Source: Haloarcula sp. H-GB4
GTDB lineage: Archaea > Halobacteriota > Halobacteria > Halobacteriales > Haloarculaceae
Reading direction: 5' to 3'
Assembly (NCBI RefSeq): GCF_030848575.1
Contig: NZ_JAVDDX010000001.1
Location: forward strand, 1,566,190 to 1,630,189
DNA length: 64,000 bases
The position numbers were made by a program, and so were the translations under genes. A model generated the notes under the pieces. It was not told where the DNA came from and did no database searches. It saw nothing but the letters and a program-made list of their open reading frames with translations. Positions within the stretch are counted from its first letter, which is position 1, and every line of letters begins with the position of its first letter. Of the stretch, positions 44,465-53,663 are shown in pieces.

Positions 44465-46258
44465 ATGGTCCTCTCGGACGTTTTGCTTGCCCCCCTGGGA
44501 CTGGCCGCCCTCCTCCTTGCGGTGCCGATCGTCGTGCTGTATCTCATTCGACCGGACCCGCAAGAACTCACCTTGCCGACGTTCCAGTTTCTCGTCGCCG
44601 GAGAACGCCAGCAGTCAGCGACGCCGTTTCTCGAACGGATCTCACGGAGCCTCCTACTGCTGTTGCAGGTGCTGGTCGTGCTAGTGCTCGCGGTCGGACT
44701 GGCGACACCGTATGTTACCGTCTCCGAGCGGGCGACGGTTGAAGAGACAGTCATCGTCGTCGACACGAGCGCCTCCATGCAGACCGACGCCGACGGCCAG
44801 ACACGCTTCCAGCGGGCCGTCGCGGCCGCCCGAGAGGAGGTGACGGGGACGACCTCTATCGTCACCACGACCAACGGCGGCGAGGTAGTGCTCCAGCGCG
44901 GCACGCCGACAGCGGCCCAGGGAACGCTGGACGGACTCAGCCCAACGGATGCGCCGGGAGCGCTTAGCGGCGCTATCTCGCAGGCGGCTTCGCTGACCGG
45001 CGAAAACGCCAGAATCGTCGTTCTGAGTGACTTCGCTGGTGAGGAATGGACCACTGCGGTCACGACGGCTCGCGGGCGCGGGCTCTCCGTCGACCTCCAG
45101 CAGTTCGACGGCGGGGGCGACGGGAACGTTGGGTTCATTGACCGCCGGTTCTCCGGCTCGGCGGTGACGCTGTCGGTGAAAAACTACGGCGACTCGACTG
45201 TTACCCGGACTGTCCGGCTGGGGAACACCCAGCAAGAGCTCCAGCTTGGGCCCGACGACGTGGGTTCGGTGACGCTCCCAGTCCCGGCCGGCGGGAGCGA
45301 AGCCCGGCTTAGCCCGGGCGACAGTTTCGCGACGGATGATAGCGTCTACGTCGCCGCACCGGCGGACGCAGCCGTCGACGTGCTGGTGCTGACAAACGAC
45401 CGGAACCGGTACCTGACTACCGCGCTGTCGGTCGTCGATCGGGTGAACGTGACGGTCAGGCAGCCGCCGACGACGATTCAGGGCGACTACGACGTCATTC
45501 TGTACAGCAACGTCGACCCGAACTCACTGCTCCCTGGCAACGTCGAGAGCGGGCGCGCGCTGGTCGAAGACGGTGGCGGCGTCGCGGTGCTGGCACAGGA
45601 CAATCTCCCACAGCGGTACCAAAGCCTCCTCCTCATCGAACCCGGCGAGACTCGGACGGGCGCGACAGTCGGTCAAACGGCACAGACACAGCTCACCCGC
45701 GGCATCGACTTCCAGCCACCCGATGAGTACGTTTCGGGCTCGCTGCGCTCCGGGTCAGCACAGGTACAACTGAGCGACGGGACGCCGCTCATCGCGACTG
45801 AGGACCGGAGCGGTGGCCGCGTCATGTACTACGGCTACATGGAGGACCGGTCCAGCTTCAAGTTCAATTACCAGTACCCCGTGTTCTGGAAGCGCGCAGT
45901 GTACTACCTCGCGGACAGGGAACCGCTCCCGGCGCTGAACCACGAGACCGGCGAAACCGTCCGGTTCGGCAACACCACTGTCGAGGGGCCAGACGGGACC
46001 ATCTCCGGGAACTCAGTCCCGCTCCAGCGGGCCGGTCTCTACCGGAGCGAAAGCCGGCAGGTGAGTGCGTCGCTGCTGGACGAGAGCGAGTCAAACACCA
46101 ACGTCGAGGCACTCGACCAGCGCGCCGGGACGGCTGGGAACCTCACCCGGACCGAACGACGGTCGGTGCCACAGCCGTTGACCGAGTACTTCGCGCTAGC
46201 TGGGCTGGTACTCGCGCTGGCCGAAGTCGGCTATCTCCGCCGGCGGGGTGACCTCTGA
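44465..46258 (+). CDS. Membrane-anchored vWA protein (BatA-like)
   Basis: The 597-residue protein has two N-terminal membrane segments, a vWA domain with DTSAS MIDAS (near 98-102), a large strand-rich outer region and a C-terminal segment before RRRGD. BatA-type proteins pair with MoxR ATPases in envelope maintenance. The membrane start (LLAPLGLAALLLAVPIVVLY) is the family-like beginning. It overlaps the next vWA gene by 1 nt. An upstream ATG (44438) adds only a short proline-rich tail. Confidence 0.85.
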   Translation: MVLSDVLLAPLGLAALLLAVPIVVLYLIRPDPQELTLPTFQFLVAGERQQSATPFLERISRSLLLLLQVLVVLVLAVGLATPYVTVSERATVEETVIVVDTSASMQTDADGQTRFQRAVAAAREEVTGTTSIVTTTNGGEVVLQRGTPTAAQGTLDGLSPTDAPGALSGAISQAASLTGENARIVVLSDFAGEEWTTAVTTARGRGLSVDLQQFDGGGDGNVGFIDRRFSGSAVTLSVKNYGDSTVTRTVRLGNTQQELQLGPDDVGSVTLPVPAGGSEARLSPGDSFATDDSVYVAAPADAAVDVLVLTNDRNRYLTTALSVVDRVNVTVRQPPTTIQGDYDVILYSNVDPNSLLPGNVESGRALVEDGGGVAVLAQDNLPQRYQSLLLIEPGETRTGATVGQTAQTQLTRGIDFQPPDEYVSGSLRSGSAQVQLSDGTPLIATEDRSGGRVMYYGYMEDRSSFKFNYQYPVFWKRAVYYLADREPLPALNHETGETVRFGNTTVEGPDGTISGNSVPLQRAGLYRSESRQVSASLLDESESNTNVEALDQRAGTAGNLTRTERRSVPQPLTEYFALAGLVLALAEVGYLRRRGDL

Positions 46259-48624
46259 TGGCGGTCTCCTACACCCTCGCGGAGGGACTCACCGTCGGCG
46301 TCGAGCATCTGTGGCCGCTGGTGGTTCTGCCGGTCGCCGTCGGCCTCCTCGCGTATCTCATCCGGCGTGGCGACGGCGGGCCGCGGTCAGCCTCAAACCG
46401 GAGCCGCCGGCTCCTGCTGGCCAGCCGCGTGCTCATCGTCTGCCTGCTCGTCCTCGGCGCGATGGGACCGTACACCGTCCAGACCAGAGAGACGCCTGGC
46501 GAACCGGGCGTGACACTGCTGACAGATGACTCCGCGAGCATGTGTATCTATCCGAACACGACCGACGCGCTGGTACAGAGCATCGAGGCCGAGGGCGTCC
46601 CGGTGACGCGGGCGACAATCGGTAGCGGCTCGAACTCGCGGCTTGGCGACGGCGTGGCAGCGAACCTTCAAGAAAATGGGACGGTCGTCGTCGTCTCCGA
46701 CGGTCGCGTCACGGAGGGACGGAGCCTCTCAATGGCCGCCGAGGACGCCACCGACCTCAACGCAACCGTCCACAGCGTCACTCCCCAGTCGCCACGCACC
46801 GAGCGCGCCGTGGCGATAGCCGGGCCGTCGACAGTGAGCCGCGGCGTCCAGTCGCAGTACACCGTCTCGATGCAGGGCGTGAGCGTCCTCGAGCCAGTGC
46901 CCGTCGAGGTGACCATCGACGGCGAGACAGTCACTGAGGGCGAACTCCAACCGAATGGGACGCTCACTGTCGACCACACGTTCGAGGCGCTCGGGTCACA
47001 CCGGGTGACTGCGACGCTGTCTGGCGACGACGAGTACGCACGAAACGACGTGTTCTACAAGAGCGTCCGCGTTGTCGAGCAGCCCGACGTGCTGTACGTC
47101 TCACAGGGCGAGTATCCGCTGCGGGGCTATCTCGACTCGCTGTACAATGTCTCGACGGCCTCGTCGGTTCCGGCGGACCTCGATGACTACGCCGCCGTCG
47201 TCATGCAAGACACGCCGTCGGGCAATATGGGGAACACCACCGCACTGCAGGACTTCGTGATCAACGGCGGCGGGCTGGTCGTCGCGGGCGGCGACAACGC
47301 CTACGAGAACGGCGGCTACGAAACGTCGTCGGTGGGCTCGATGCTTCCGGTCCGCGTCGGGAACGCGACCGGCGGCGAGTCGAACATCGTCGTCCTCGTC
47401 GACGTGTCCGGCAGCGCCGAAAGCGGCCTCTCGATACAGAAAGCTGTCGCGCTTGACGTACTCGACCAGCTCGGCGACGAGAATCAGGTGGGTGTCGTCG
47501 CGTTCAACCAGAACGCGTACCGCGTCTCGGAGATGCAAGCACTCGGTCAGAACCGGGCGGAGACTGCCGATAAGATACGGCGGCTTGAAAGCGGTGGCGC
47601 GACGGATATCGCTGTCGGACTTCAGGGCGCCGACGAACTGCTGGGCGACCGCGAGGGGACGATCATCCTCCTCAGTGACGGCCAGGACCGGCTCGGCCCG
47701 CCGGCGGCCGTTGCCAACCAACTGGGCCGTGAGGGGACCCGCGTCGTCTCGGTCGGTGTCGGCAAGCGCGTCGGTGTCGCAACGATGCGCCAGATTGCCA
47801 GCGAGTCTGGCGGCTCGTACTTCGCGGCCGACGAAACCGAGCGGCTTCGGCTCCTCTTTGGCGGCTCATCGCGGCGCTATCAGGGTGAAAACCTCACCAT
47901 TGTCACGGAAGACACGTTCATCACCTCGGGTGTGGAGCTGACAGCAAACCCCGGCCAAGCAAACAACGTTCAGGTCAAGCCCGGGGCAGACTATCAGGTC
48001 GCCACCGCGGACGGGAAGCCGGCCATCGCCTCCTGGCGGTTCGGGCTGGGCCGCGTGGTCTCTATCACCGCCTACGATTCGGATAACACGATGGGCGGCC
48101 TGCTCGACCGGCCGGACTCGCTGGTCGTCACAAAATCGGTCAACTACGCGGTGGGTGACCCCATGCGCACCCAGACCGGCGTCATAGCGGTCGGCGATGC
48201 CCGCGTCGGACGTCCAACGACGCTGACCTACCAAGGCGATAGCCGCCCGGACGCGGCGAATATCTCCTTCCGTCAGGTCGGCGACGGCCGGTATCGCGGC
48301 GAGTTCACGCCCAGAGAATCGGGGTATCAGACGGCACTCGACACCGAATACGCGGCGAACTACCCAGTCGAATACGCTTCCTTCGGCCCGAGTGAGAGCC
48401 TTGAAGCGCTCGTCGAAACGACGGGCGGGCAGACATTCAGCCCAGACCAGGGCGAGCAGATAGCCAGTGAGGCACGCCAAAAATCTGCCCGGGTCCGCAC
48501 CGTTCGGGACACTTGGGACTGGATTGCCCTGCTCGGTGCACTCTTGCTGTTCACCGGCGAGGTGGTCGCCCGGCGTATTCAAGTATACCGCGGCCGGACC
48601 TCTCTGGAGAGTGGTCTCCCGTGA
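46258..48624 (+). CDS. Large membrane-anchored vWA/glutamine-amidotransferase-like surface protein
   Basis: The 788-residue protein opens with two membrane segments, continues with strand-rich extracellular-like sequence and a vWA domain with DVSGS MIDAS (near residues 381-385) and GGATDIAVGL, and ends in a membrane helix. The order of a beta-rich part before vWA resembles the paired Bat-like and YegL-like proteins of bacteria. It overlaps its neighbours by 1 nt and 4 nt. Partner of the MoxR and DUF58 genes is inferred. Confidence 0.83.
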   Translation: MAVSYTLAEGLTVGVEHLWPLVVLPVAVGLLAYLIRRGDGGPRSASNRSRRLLLASRVLIVCLLVLGAMGPYTVQTRETPGEPGVTLLTDDSASMCIYPNTTDALVQSIEAEGVPVTRATIGSGSNSRLGDGVAANLQENGTVVVVSDGRVTEGRSLSMAAEDATDLNATVHSVTPQSPRTERAVAIAGPSTVSRGVQSQYTVSMQGVSVLEPVPVEVTIDGETVTEGELQPNGTLTVDHTFEALGSHRVTATLSGDDEYARNDVFYKSVRVVEQPDVLYVSQGEYPLRGYLDSLYNVSTASSVPADLDDYAAVVMQDTPSGNMGNTTALQDFVINGGGLVVAGGDNAYENGGYETSSVGSMLPVRVGNATGGESNIVVLVDVSGSAESGLSIQKAVALDVLDQLGDENQVGVVAFNQNAYRVSEMQALGQNRAETADKIRRLESGGATDIAVGLQGADELLGDREGTIILLSDGQDRLGPPAAVANQLGREGTRVVSVGVGKRVGVATMRQIASESGGSYFAADETERLRLLFGGSSRRYQGENLTIVTEDTFITSGVELTANPGQANNVQVKPGADYQVATADGKPAIASWRFGLGRVVSITAYDSDNTMGGLLDRPDSLVVTKSVNYAVGDPMRTQTGVIAVGDARVGRPTTLTYQGDSRPDAANISFRQVGDGRYRGEFTPRESGYQTALDTEYAANYPVEYASFGPSESLEALVETTGGQTFSPDQGEQIASEARQKSARVRTVRDTWDWIALLGALLLFTGEVVARRIQVYRGRTSLESGLP

Positions 48625-49268
48625 GCGCAATCGGTCGTCGGATCAACCTCGGACTCGTGGTGTTTGTCGTCCTCTCGATGGTCGGTACCGGCGGAACAAC
48701 GGTGCTGTATCAGGACTCCGCGAGCGAACTGCGCTCGCAGAACCAGGAGCTCCGCCAACAAAACGCCGACCTCCGGGAGAATCTGGACGACACCAGAGGT
48801 GAGCTGGAATCTACACAGACCCGCGTTGAGGAACTCGAAGACCAGCTAGAGACGCGATCTGAGGACGTCGATCAGGTCGCGACCAACCTGAACCAGACAG
48901 AGGAGCAGTTGAACGCCACGGAGAGCCAGCTAGCAGAGACCCGGCGGTCGCTCCGCGAGAGCGAGGACCGCGTCGAGGAGCTGGAGGGGGCGGTCGATGA
49001 CCTACAGGATGAGCGCGACACGCTCGAGAACGAAGTCGATGACCTTGAGTCGACAATCAACGACCTCGAAGGCGAGAATGAAGACCTTGAGGAGCAGGTA
49101 TCAGACCTCAACACAGAGATTGATAATCTAGAAAATGAGATTGACGACCTCAACCAAGAGATCGATACTCTCGAATCGGAGAACCAGGAACTCAGGAACC
49201 GGCTCAACCGGGCCTGTAACGCGCTGGACAACACGAACGAGACCTCCAGCGCCTGCGAGGGAGTCTGA
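48621..49268 (+). CDS. Membrane-anchored coiled-coil protein
   Basis: The 215-residue protein has one membrane segment (LGLVVFVVLSMVGTGG, about 10-25) and then a nearly unbroken heptad coiled coil of acidic and Asn/Gln residues (about 38-200), such as EELEDQLETRSEDVD. The GTG at 48621 overlaps the upstream stop by 4 nt and fits the frame. It would project a long rod from the membrane, perhaps a spacer for the vWA proteins. No family name is known to me. Confidence 0.85.
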   Translation: MSAIGRRINLGLVVFVVLSMVGTGGTTVLYQDSASELRSQNQELRQQNADLRENLDDTRGELESTQTRVEELEDQLETRSEDVDQVATNLNQTEEQLNATESQLAETRRSLRESEDRVEELEGAVDDLQDERDTLENEVDDLESTINDLEGENEDLEEQVSDLNTEIDNLENEIDDLNQEIDTLESENQELRNRLNRACNALDNTNETSSACEGV

Positions 49269-49270
49269 CC

Positions 49271-50242
49271 ATGAAAGACGAAGTCGCATCCGACACGTCT
49301 GGAACAGCCGGCAGCGAGAGTGAGGCAACGTCTATGGGAGACTCCGGTAGGTCAGACTCGCGCCGTCGGATGGCGAGCGCGCTCGACGAGATCAGACGCG
49401 AGGGCAAGAAAGCGGCGTTCGTCTACGCCGTCGTCGACGCGGTGCTGGTCTTTCTTCTGGCGAACATCCTCCTGACTGTCCTTTCGCCGGCCGAACTCCC
49501 GACACAGGTGTCGGTTCCCACGGCGGTGACGGACCCGGTCGGGGCGGCTGTCGGCCGCTCGATACCGGAGCTGTCCTTCCCCACGGGCGCAGTTGTCGGC
49601 ATGGTCGTCGGAGTGTGCTGGCTCATCGGCGAGTATCTGTACCGAGTCCGTCAGCCGCTCGTCGAGCAGTTCGAGGCGGCGAACGCGAACGTCACTGACG
49701 CGCTCCGAACGGCGCGGGATGCGGTAGAAGACGGAGCCGAAACGCGGATGGCGGGCCGGCTCTACGAGGACGTCCTTGATGGGCTGAAACAGAGTTCAAG
49801 CGTCGCCCTTGTCGATAGCCGGCGACTGCTCGGGACGCTCGTCGTTGTTATTCTGCTGAGCCTGGCGACAGTACAGGTAGCCGTCGTCGACATCGGCTTG
49901 CTCGACCGCGGCACAGTCGAAACGGAATCGCCAAACGACCGTCCCCGCGAGTACGAGGGGCTCGAAGACGGCGACGCGATACTCGGTGACAGTGAGGACG
50001 TGCAGGCGGGCGACGAGAACCTTACCGCTGAGATCGATTCGACGGGTGGCGACGAGGAAATCGACCGGAGTCAGTCGTTCCCGTCGTCGGACACCGGGGG
50101 GCCGGGGAGCGGCAGTGGCACAGTCGACAGCCAGCAGGCCGGGTTCGCCGGCCAGGAAGACGTTGAGGACGCGGACCTCATCCGCGAGTACAATCTCAGG
50201 ATTCGAGATCAGGACACAGACGACGAGGACACCGACCCATGA
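49271..50242 (+). CDS. Membrane protein of the MoxR-vWA operon
   Basis: The 323-residue protein has an acidic N-terminus, three hydrophobic segments (about 48-68, 105-125 and 185-205) and a long acidic C-terminal tail (about 115 residues) with Gly/Ser stretches. I know no family. It follows the coiled-coil gene by 2 nt and overlaps moxR by 4 nt, so it belongs to the operon. The tail could bind the MoxR ATPase. Confidence 0.8.
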   Translation: MKDEVASDTSGTAGSESEATSMGDSGRSDSRRRMASALDEIRREGKKAAFVYAVVDAVLVFLLANILLTVLSPAELPTQVSVPTAVTDPVGAAVGRSIPELSFPTGAVVGMVVGVCWLIGEYLYRVRQPLVEQFEAANANVTDALRTARDAVEDGAETRMAGRLYEDVLDGLKQSSSVALVDSRRLLGTLVVVILLSLATVQVAVVDIGLLDRGTVETESPNDRPREYEGLEDGDAILGDSEDVQAGDENLTAEIDSTGGDEEIDRSQSFPSSDTGGPGSGSGTVDSQQAGFAGQEDVEDADLIREYNLRIRDQDTDDEDTDP

Positions 50243-51180
50243 GCCCAGAGCAAGACATCGACGAACTACAGCAGAAGATCGCGAACGCACGTGAACAGAT
50301 CAGCACCCGGATCGTCGGCCAGGAGGAGGTACTGGAGCAACTGCTCATCTGTATCCTGGCCGACGGTAACGCCCTGCTCGAATCGAACCCAGGGCTGGGA
50401 AAGACGACAATGGTCCGGACCGTCGCAGAGGTGACTGACCTCCAGTTTTCCCGGATTCAGAACACCCCGGACCTGATGCCCTCCGATATCACGGGGACCG
50501 AGATCATCCGCGAGACCGACAGCGGGCGTGAGTTCGTCTTCGAGAAAGGGCCGGTGTTCGCCAACGTGGTACTGGCCGACGAGATCAACCGGGCGACGCC
50601 GAAGACACAGGCCGCCCTGCTGGAGGCGATGCAGGAGAAACAGGTGACTGCCGCGGGCGAGACCTACGAACTGCCGCGCCCCTTCTTCATTCTGGCCACC
50701 CAGAACCCAATCGACCAGTCGGGAACCTATGCGCTCCCGGAGGCCCAGACCGACCGCTTCATGCTGAAGCTGCTGGTCGACTACCCCGACTACGACGAGG
50801 AGCGGACCATCGTCGACATGTACACCGCCGGCGCGGAACAGGTCCCCGTCGAGCGCTCGCTGACCCGCTCGGAAATTCAGGAGATCCAGCAGCTGGTCCG
50901 CGAGATGCCTATCGCGGATGACCTGCGGGACCGAGCAGTCCAGCTCGTCCGCCGGACGCGCGAGGCCGACGACATTGAGTTCGGGGCCAGCCCGCGGGCG
51001 AGCATGGCGCTCGTTCAGACAGCGAAGGCCCGGGCGTTCCTCCACGGCCGCTCGCACGTCACCGGCGAGGACATCGAGGCGCTGGCCGCGCCCGTCCTCC
51101 GCCACCGGATTATCGTGGACTTCCGGGCTGAGCGAGAGGGACGGACGGCTGACGACCTCATCGCGGCCCTGCTGGAATGA
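50239..51180 (+). CDS. MoxR family AAA+ ATPase
   Basis: The 313-residue ATPase has Walker A NPGLGKTT (50-57), Walker B VVLADE (110-115), the ATQNPI sensor region and a C-terminal lid helix. MoxR ATPases act as chaperones that remodel or activate vWA-domain partners through the MIDAS site. The partners here are the vWA proteins at 44465-48624 and the DUF58 protein that follows. It overlaps the upstream membrane-protein gene by 4 nt. Confidence 0.94.
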   Translation: MSPEQDIDELQQKIANAREQISTRIVGQEEVLEQLLICILADGNALLESNPGLGKTTMVRTVAEVTDLQFSRIQNTPDLMPSDITGTEIIRETDSGREFVFEKGPVFANVVLADEINRATPKTQAALLEAMQEKQVTAAGETYELPRPFFILATQNPIDQSGTYALPEAQTDRFMLKLLVDYPDYDEERTIVDMYTAGAEQVPVERSLTRSEIQEIQQLVREMPIADDLRDRAVQLVRRTREADDIEFGASPRASMALVQTAKARAFLHGRSHVTGEDIEALAAPVLRHRIIVDFRAEREGRTADDLIAALLE

Positions 51181-51238
51181 GGCACCCAGTGACCGCGGTT
51201 CAGTCGGCGGCGGGCCAACGAGAGCGGGGGGGACAGCT

Positions 51239-52105
51239 GTGACTATCGAGCCGGACTTTCTGGACGAACTCGGCCGGTTCACCGCGGCACTGAACCGCCA
51301 GACGACCTCGATTCGACAGGGCGATCAGGAGTCCCCGCGGGTCGGGGAAGGGCTCACGTTCAGCGACTACCGGCGCTACTCGCCGGGGGACGACACGCGG
51401 CGTATCGACTGGAAGCTGTTCGCCCGCACAGAGGAGTACTTCATCAAGCAGTACGAGGAAGAGCGAAGCCTGACCGTCCACCTGCTTGTCGACACGAGCG
51501 CGTCGATGGACTACGGTGACGCGGCGAGTCACAAGTTCGAGTACGCTGCCAAGCTCGGGCTCGGCTTCGCCTACCTCACCGCGGAGGAGAACAACGACTT
51601 CCAGTTCTGTACCCTCCGTGACCGGGTGAACCGTATCGATACGGGTCAGTCGAACCGTGGCGAACTCCTCTCGCTTATCGACCAGTTGAACGACCTGACG
51701 CCCGACGGGACGGCAGATTTCGAATCCGCGCTGGAGGCGTACGCCGAACGGATCCGGTCGCGCTCGCTCGTCGTCGTGTTCAGTGACTGCCTGGCCGACC
51801 CGGAGACGCTCGAATCCGGTATCGCCGCGCTCGCACGCAACGACGCCGACGTGCTGCTGGTCCGCGTGGTTGCTCCGGCGGAACGAGACCCCGGCGTCGT
51901 CGGTGATGTCCTGTTCGCTGACCCGGAAAGCGACGAGACACGCCGGTCGTACTTCAGCGGCTCGCTGGCAGAAACGTACCAGTCGCGGCTCGACGCCCAC
52001 ATCGACTCGGTTTCGAACCGCGTGACTGCACTGGGTGCGGACCACGTACTGGTCGATACCGGTGCAGACTACTTCGACTCGTTCGCGAGCATCTGGCTGC
52101 AGTAG
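51239..52105 (+). CDS. DUF58 family protein with vWA-like domain
   Basis: The 288-residue protein has the DUF58 core (FSDYRRYSPGDDTRRIDWK, about 42-60, then LFARTEEYF) and a vWA-like domain with DTSAS (85-89). DUF58 proteins almost always pair with MoxR. No membrane segment is seen. The GTG at 51239 is chosen because upstream codons in frame match the shadow of moxR; it follows moxR by 58 nt. The operon ends here. Confidence 0.9.
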   Translation: MTIEPDFLDELGRFTAALNRQTTSIRQGDQESPRVGEGLTFSDYRRYSPGDDTRRIDWKLFARTEEYFIKQYEEERSLTVHLLVDTSASMDYGDAASHKFEYAAKLGLGFAYLTAEENNDFQFCTLRDRVNRIDTGQSNRGELLSLIDQLNDLTPDGTADFESALEAYAERIRSRSLVVVFSDCLADPETLESGIAALARNDADVLLVRVVAPAERDPGVVGDVLFADPESDETRRSYFSGSLAETYQSRLDAHIDSVSNRVTALGADHVLVDTGADYFDSFASIWLQ

Positions 52106-52126
52106 CCAGACGGCAACAGGGTCAGC

Positions 52127-52594
52127 TTACTCTGCGAGGATGTGTGCCGGCAGGTCATCGCGGATGATCGTATCGCAGTACTCACACCGGACGCCGTCGT
52201 CGCCGACGGCAAAGCGTGAGTCGACTGGTTCGTTCTCGGTCGTGATGCAGTTGTGGTTCGGGCATTCGAGGACGCCCTCAACGACCGACGGCCGCTCGAC
52301 GCGGCCTTTTTCCACGACCTCGTAGTCACGAATGATGTTGATCGTCGCCGCGGGCGCAATGAGCGAGAGGACGTCGACCTCGTTTTGAGAAAGTTCGCGG
52401 CCCTCAACCTTGACCACATCCTTGTGGCCCAGGCGGTCCGAGGGCATGTTCATCGCGACGGAAACGGAGTCGCCGCTGGTGCCGTCGATGCCGAGAATTG
52501 CCAGGACGTTCAACGCCTGTCCGCCCGCGATGTGGTCGATAACAGTGCCGTTCTGAATCTTCGAGACGCGGAGTTGCTGGTCGTTGTCGCTCAT
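52127..52594 (-). CDS. pyrI: Aspartate carbamoyltransferase regulatory chain
   Basis: The 155-residue regulatory subunit binds nucleotides and zinc to modulate PyrB. The zinc ligands are Cys111, Cys116, Cys137 and Cys140 (CPNHNC and CEYC). Allosteric-domain residues lie in [13 protein letters not shown]. It overlaps pyrB by 4 nt and follows it on the same strand, so the pair is translationally coupled. Confidence 0.96.
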   Translation of the reverse strand: MSDNDQQLRVSKIQNGTVIDHIAGGQALNVLAILGIDGTSGDSVSVAMNMPSDRLGHKDVVKVEGRELSQNEVDVLSLIAPAATINIIRDYEVVEKGRVERPSVVEGVLECPNHNCITTENEPVDSRFAVGDDGVRCEYCDTIIRDDLPAHILAE

Positions 52595-53505
52595 TGGTCG
52601 CCTCCGAGCATCAGGTCGAGCAGGGCCATCCGTACTGGGACGCCGTTGTGGGCCTGCTGGAAGTACTGTGCATGGGTGGTCTCGTCGACGTCGTGGGCGA
52701 TCTCGTCGACGCGCGGGAGCGGGTGCATCACGGTCAAGTCGTCTTTGGCCGCCGCAAGCGTGTCGGCGTCGATCTGGTACTGGCCAGCGACTTCACGATA
52801 CTCGCTCTCATCGGGGAATCGCTCGGCCTGGATGCGTGTCACGTAGAGCACGTCCAGTTCCGGGAGTATCTCGTCGAGTTCAGTATGCTCGCGGATGCCC
52901 GCGCCGGCCTCGTGGAGGTCGTAGCGAACTGACCGTGGAAGCTGGAGCGACTCCGGGCTAATGAAGTGCTGGCTGGCGTCGACGGTCGTGAGTGCGTGGG
53001 CCAGCGAGTGGACGGTTCGTCCGTACTTCAGGTCGCCCATGATGCCGATAGTCAAGTCGTCGAAGCCCGCGTTCTCACGGATCGTGTAGAGGTCAAGCAG
53101 CGTCTGTGTCGGGTGCTGGCCGGCCCCGTCGCCGGCGTTGACGAGCGGCACGTCGACGAACTCGCTCGCCATTTTCGCGGAGCCCTCCATCGGGTGCCGG
53201 AGCACGAGCGCGTCGGTATACCCCTCAACGACGCGGACAGTGTCGGCTAGTGACTCGCCTTTTTTCACGCTTGAGGACTCGACAGAGCCCATGTCGACGA
53301 TGTCGCCACCGAGGCGTTTCATCGCCGTTGTGAAGCTCATCTTTGTCCGGGTACTCGGCTCGAAAAAGAGGAGGCCAAGCAGCGTGTCGCTGTGCCGGTC
53401 CGCGAACGCTCCCGGGTCAGCCGCGATGTCAGCCGCGTGGTCGAGCACCGTCTCGATGTCGCCCCGCGAGAGTTGTTTCGCGCTGATGATGTGGTCGTGC
53501 CGCAT
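52591..53505 (-). CDS. pyrB: Aspartate carbamoyltransferase catalytic chain
   Basis: The 304-residue enzyme condenses carbamoyl phosphate and aspartate in pyrimidine synthesis. Substrate loops STRTKMSF (about 51-58) and [10 protein letters not shown], and the HPLPRVDEI closure loop, are all present. The start at 53505 gives the usual [12 protein letters not shown] opening. With PyrI it forms the regulated dodecamer known from other archaea. Confidence 0.97.
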   Translation of the reverse strand: MRHDHIISAKQLSRGDIETVLDHAADIAADPGAFADRHSDTLLGLLFFEPSTRTKMSFTTAMKRLGGDIVDMGSVESSSVKKGESLADTVRVVEGYTDALVLRHPMEGSAKMASEFVDVPLVNAGDGAGQHPTQTLLDLYTIRENAGFDDLTIGIMGDLKYGRTVHSLAHALTTVDASQHFISPESLQLPRSVRYDLHEAGAGIREHTELDEILPELDVLYVTRIQAERFPDESEYREVAGQYQIDADTLAAAKDDLTVMHPLPRVDEIAHDVDETTHAQYFQQAHNGVPVRMALLDLMLGGDQ

Positions 53506-53663
53506 TTCACTCGATACCGCGCTCCGGACGCTCTTGAATCCCCCGACACGGGAATTGAACAATCACGTACATCGTCAGGTTCGGCTTCGAGAGCAGCGGA
53601 ACTGGGTTCGAAAGCGGTGTCAGAAGGCGCGTAGCGGTCGTAATAACAGAACGAGGCGACTCG

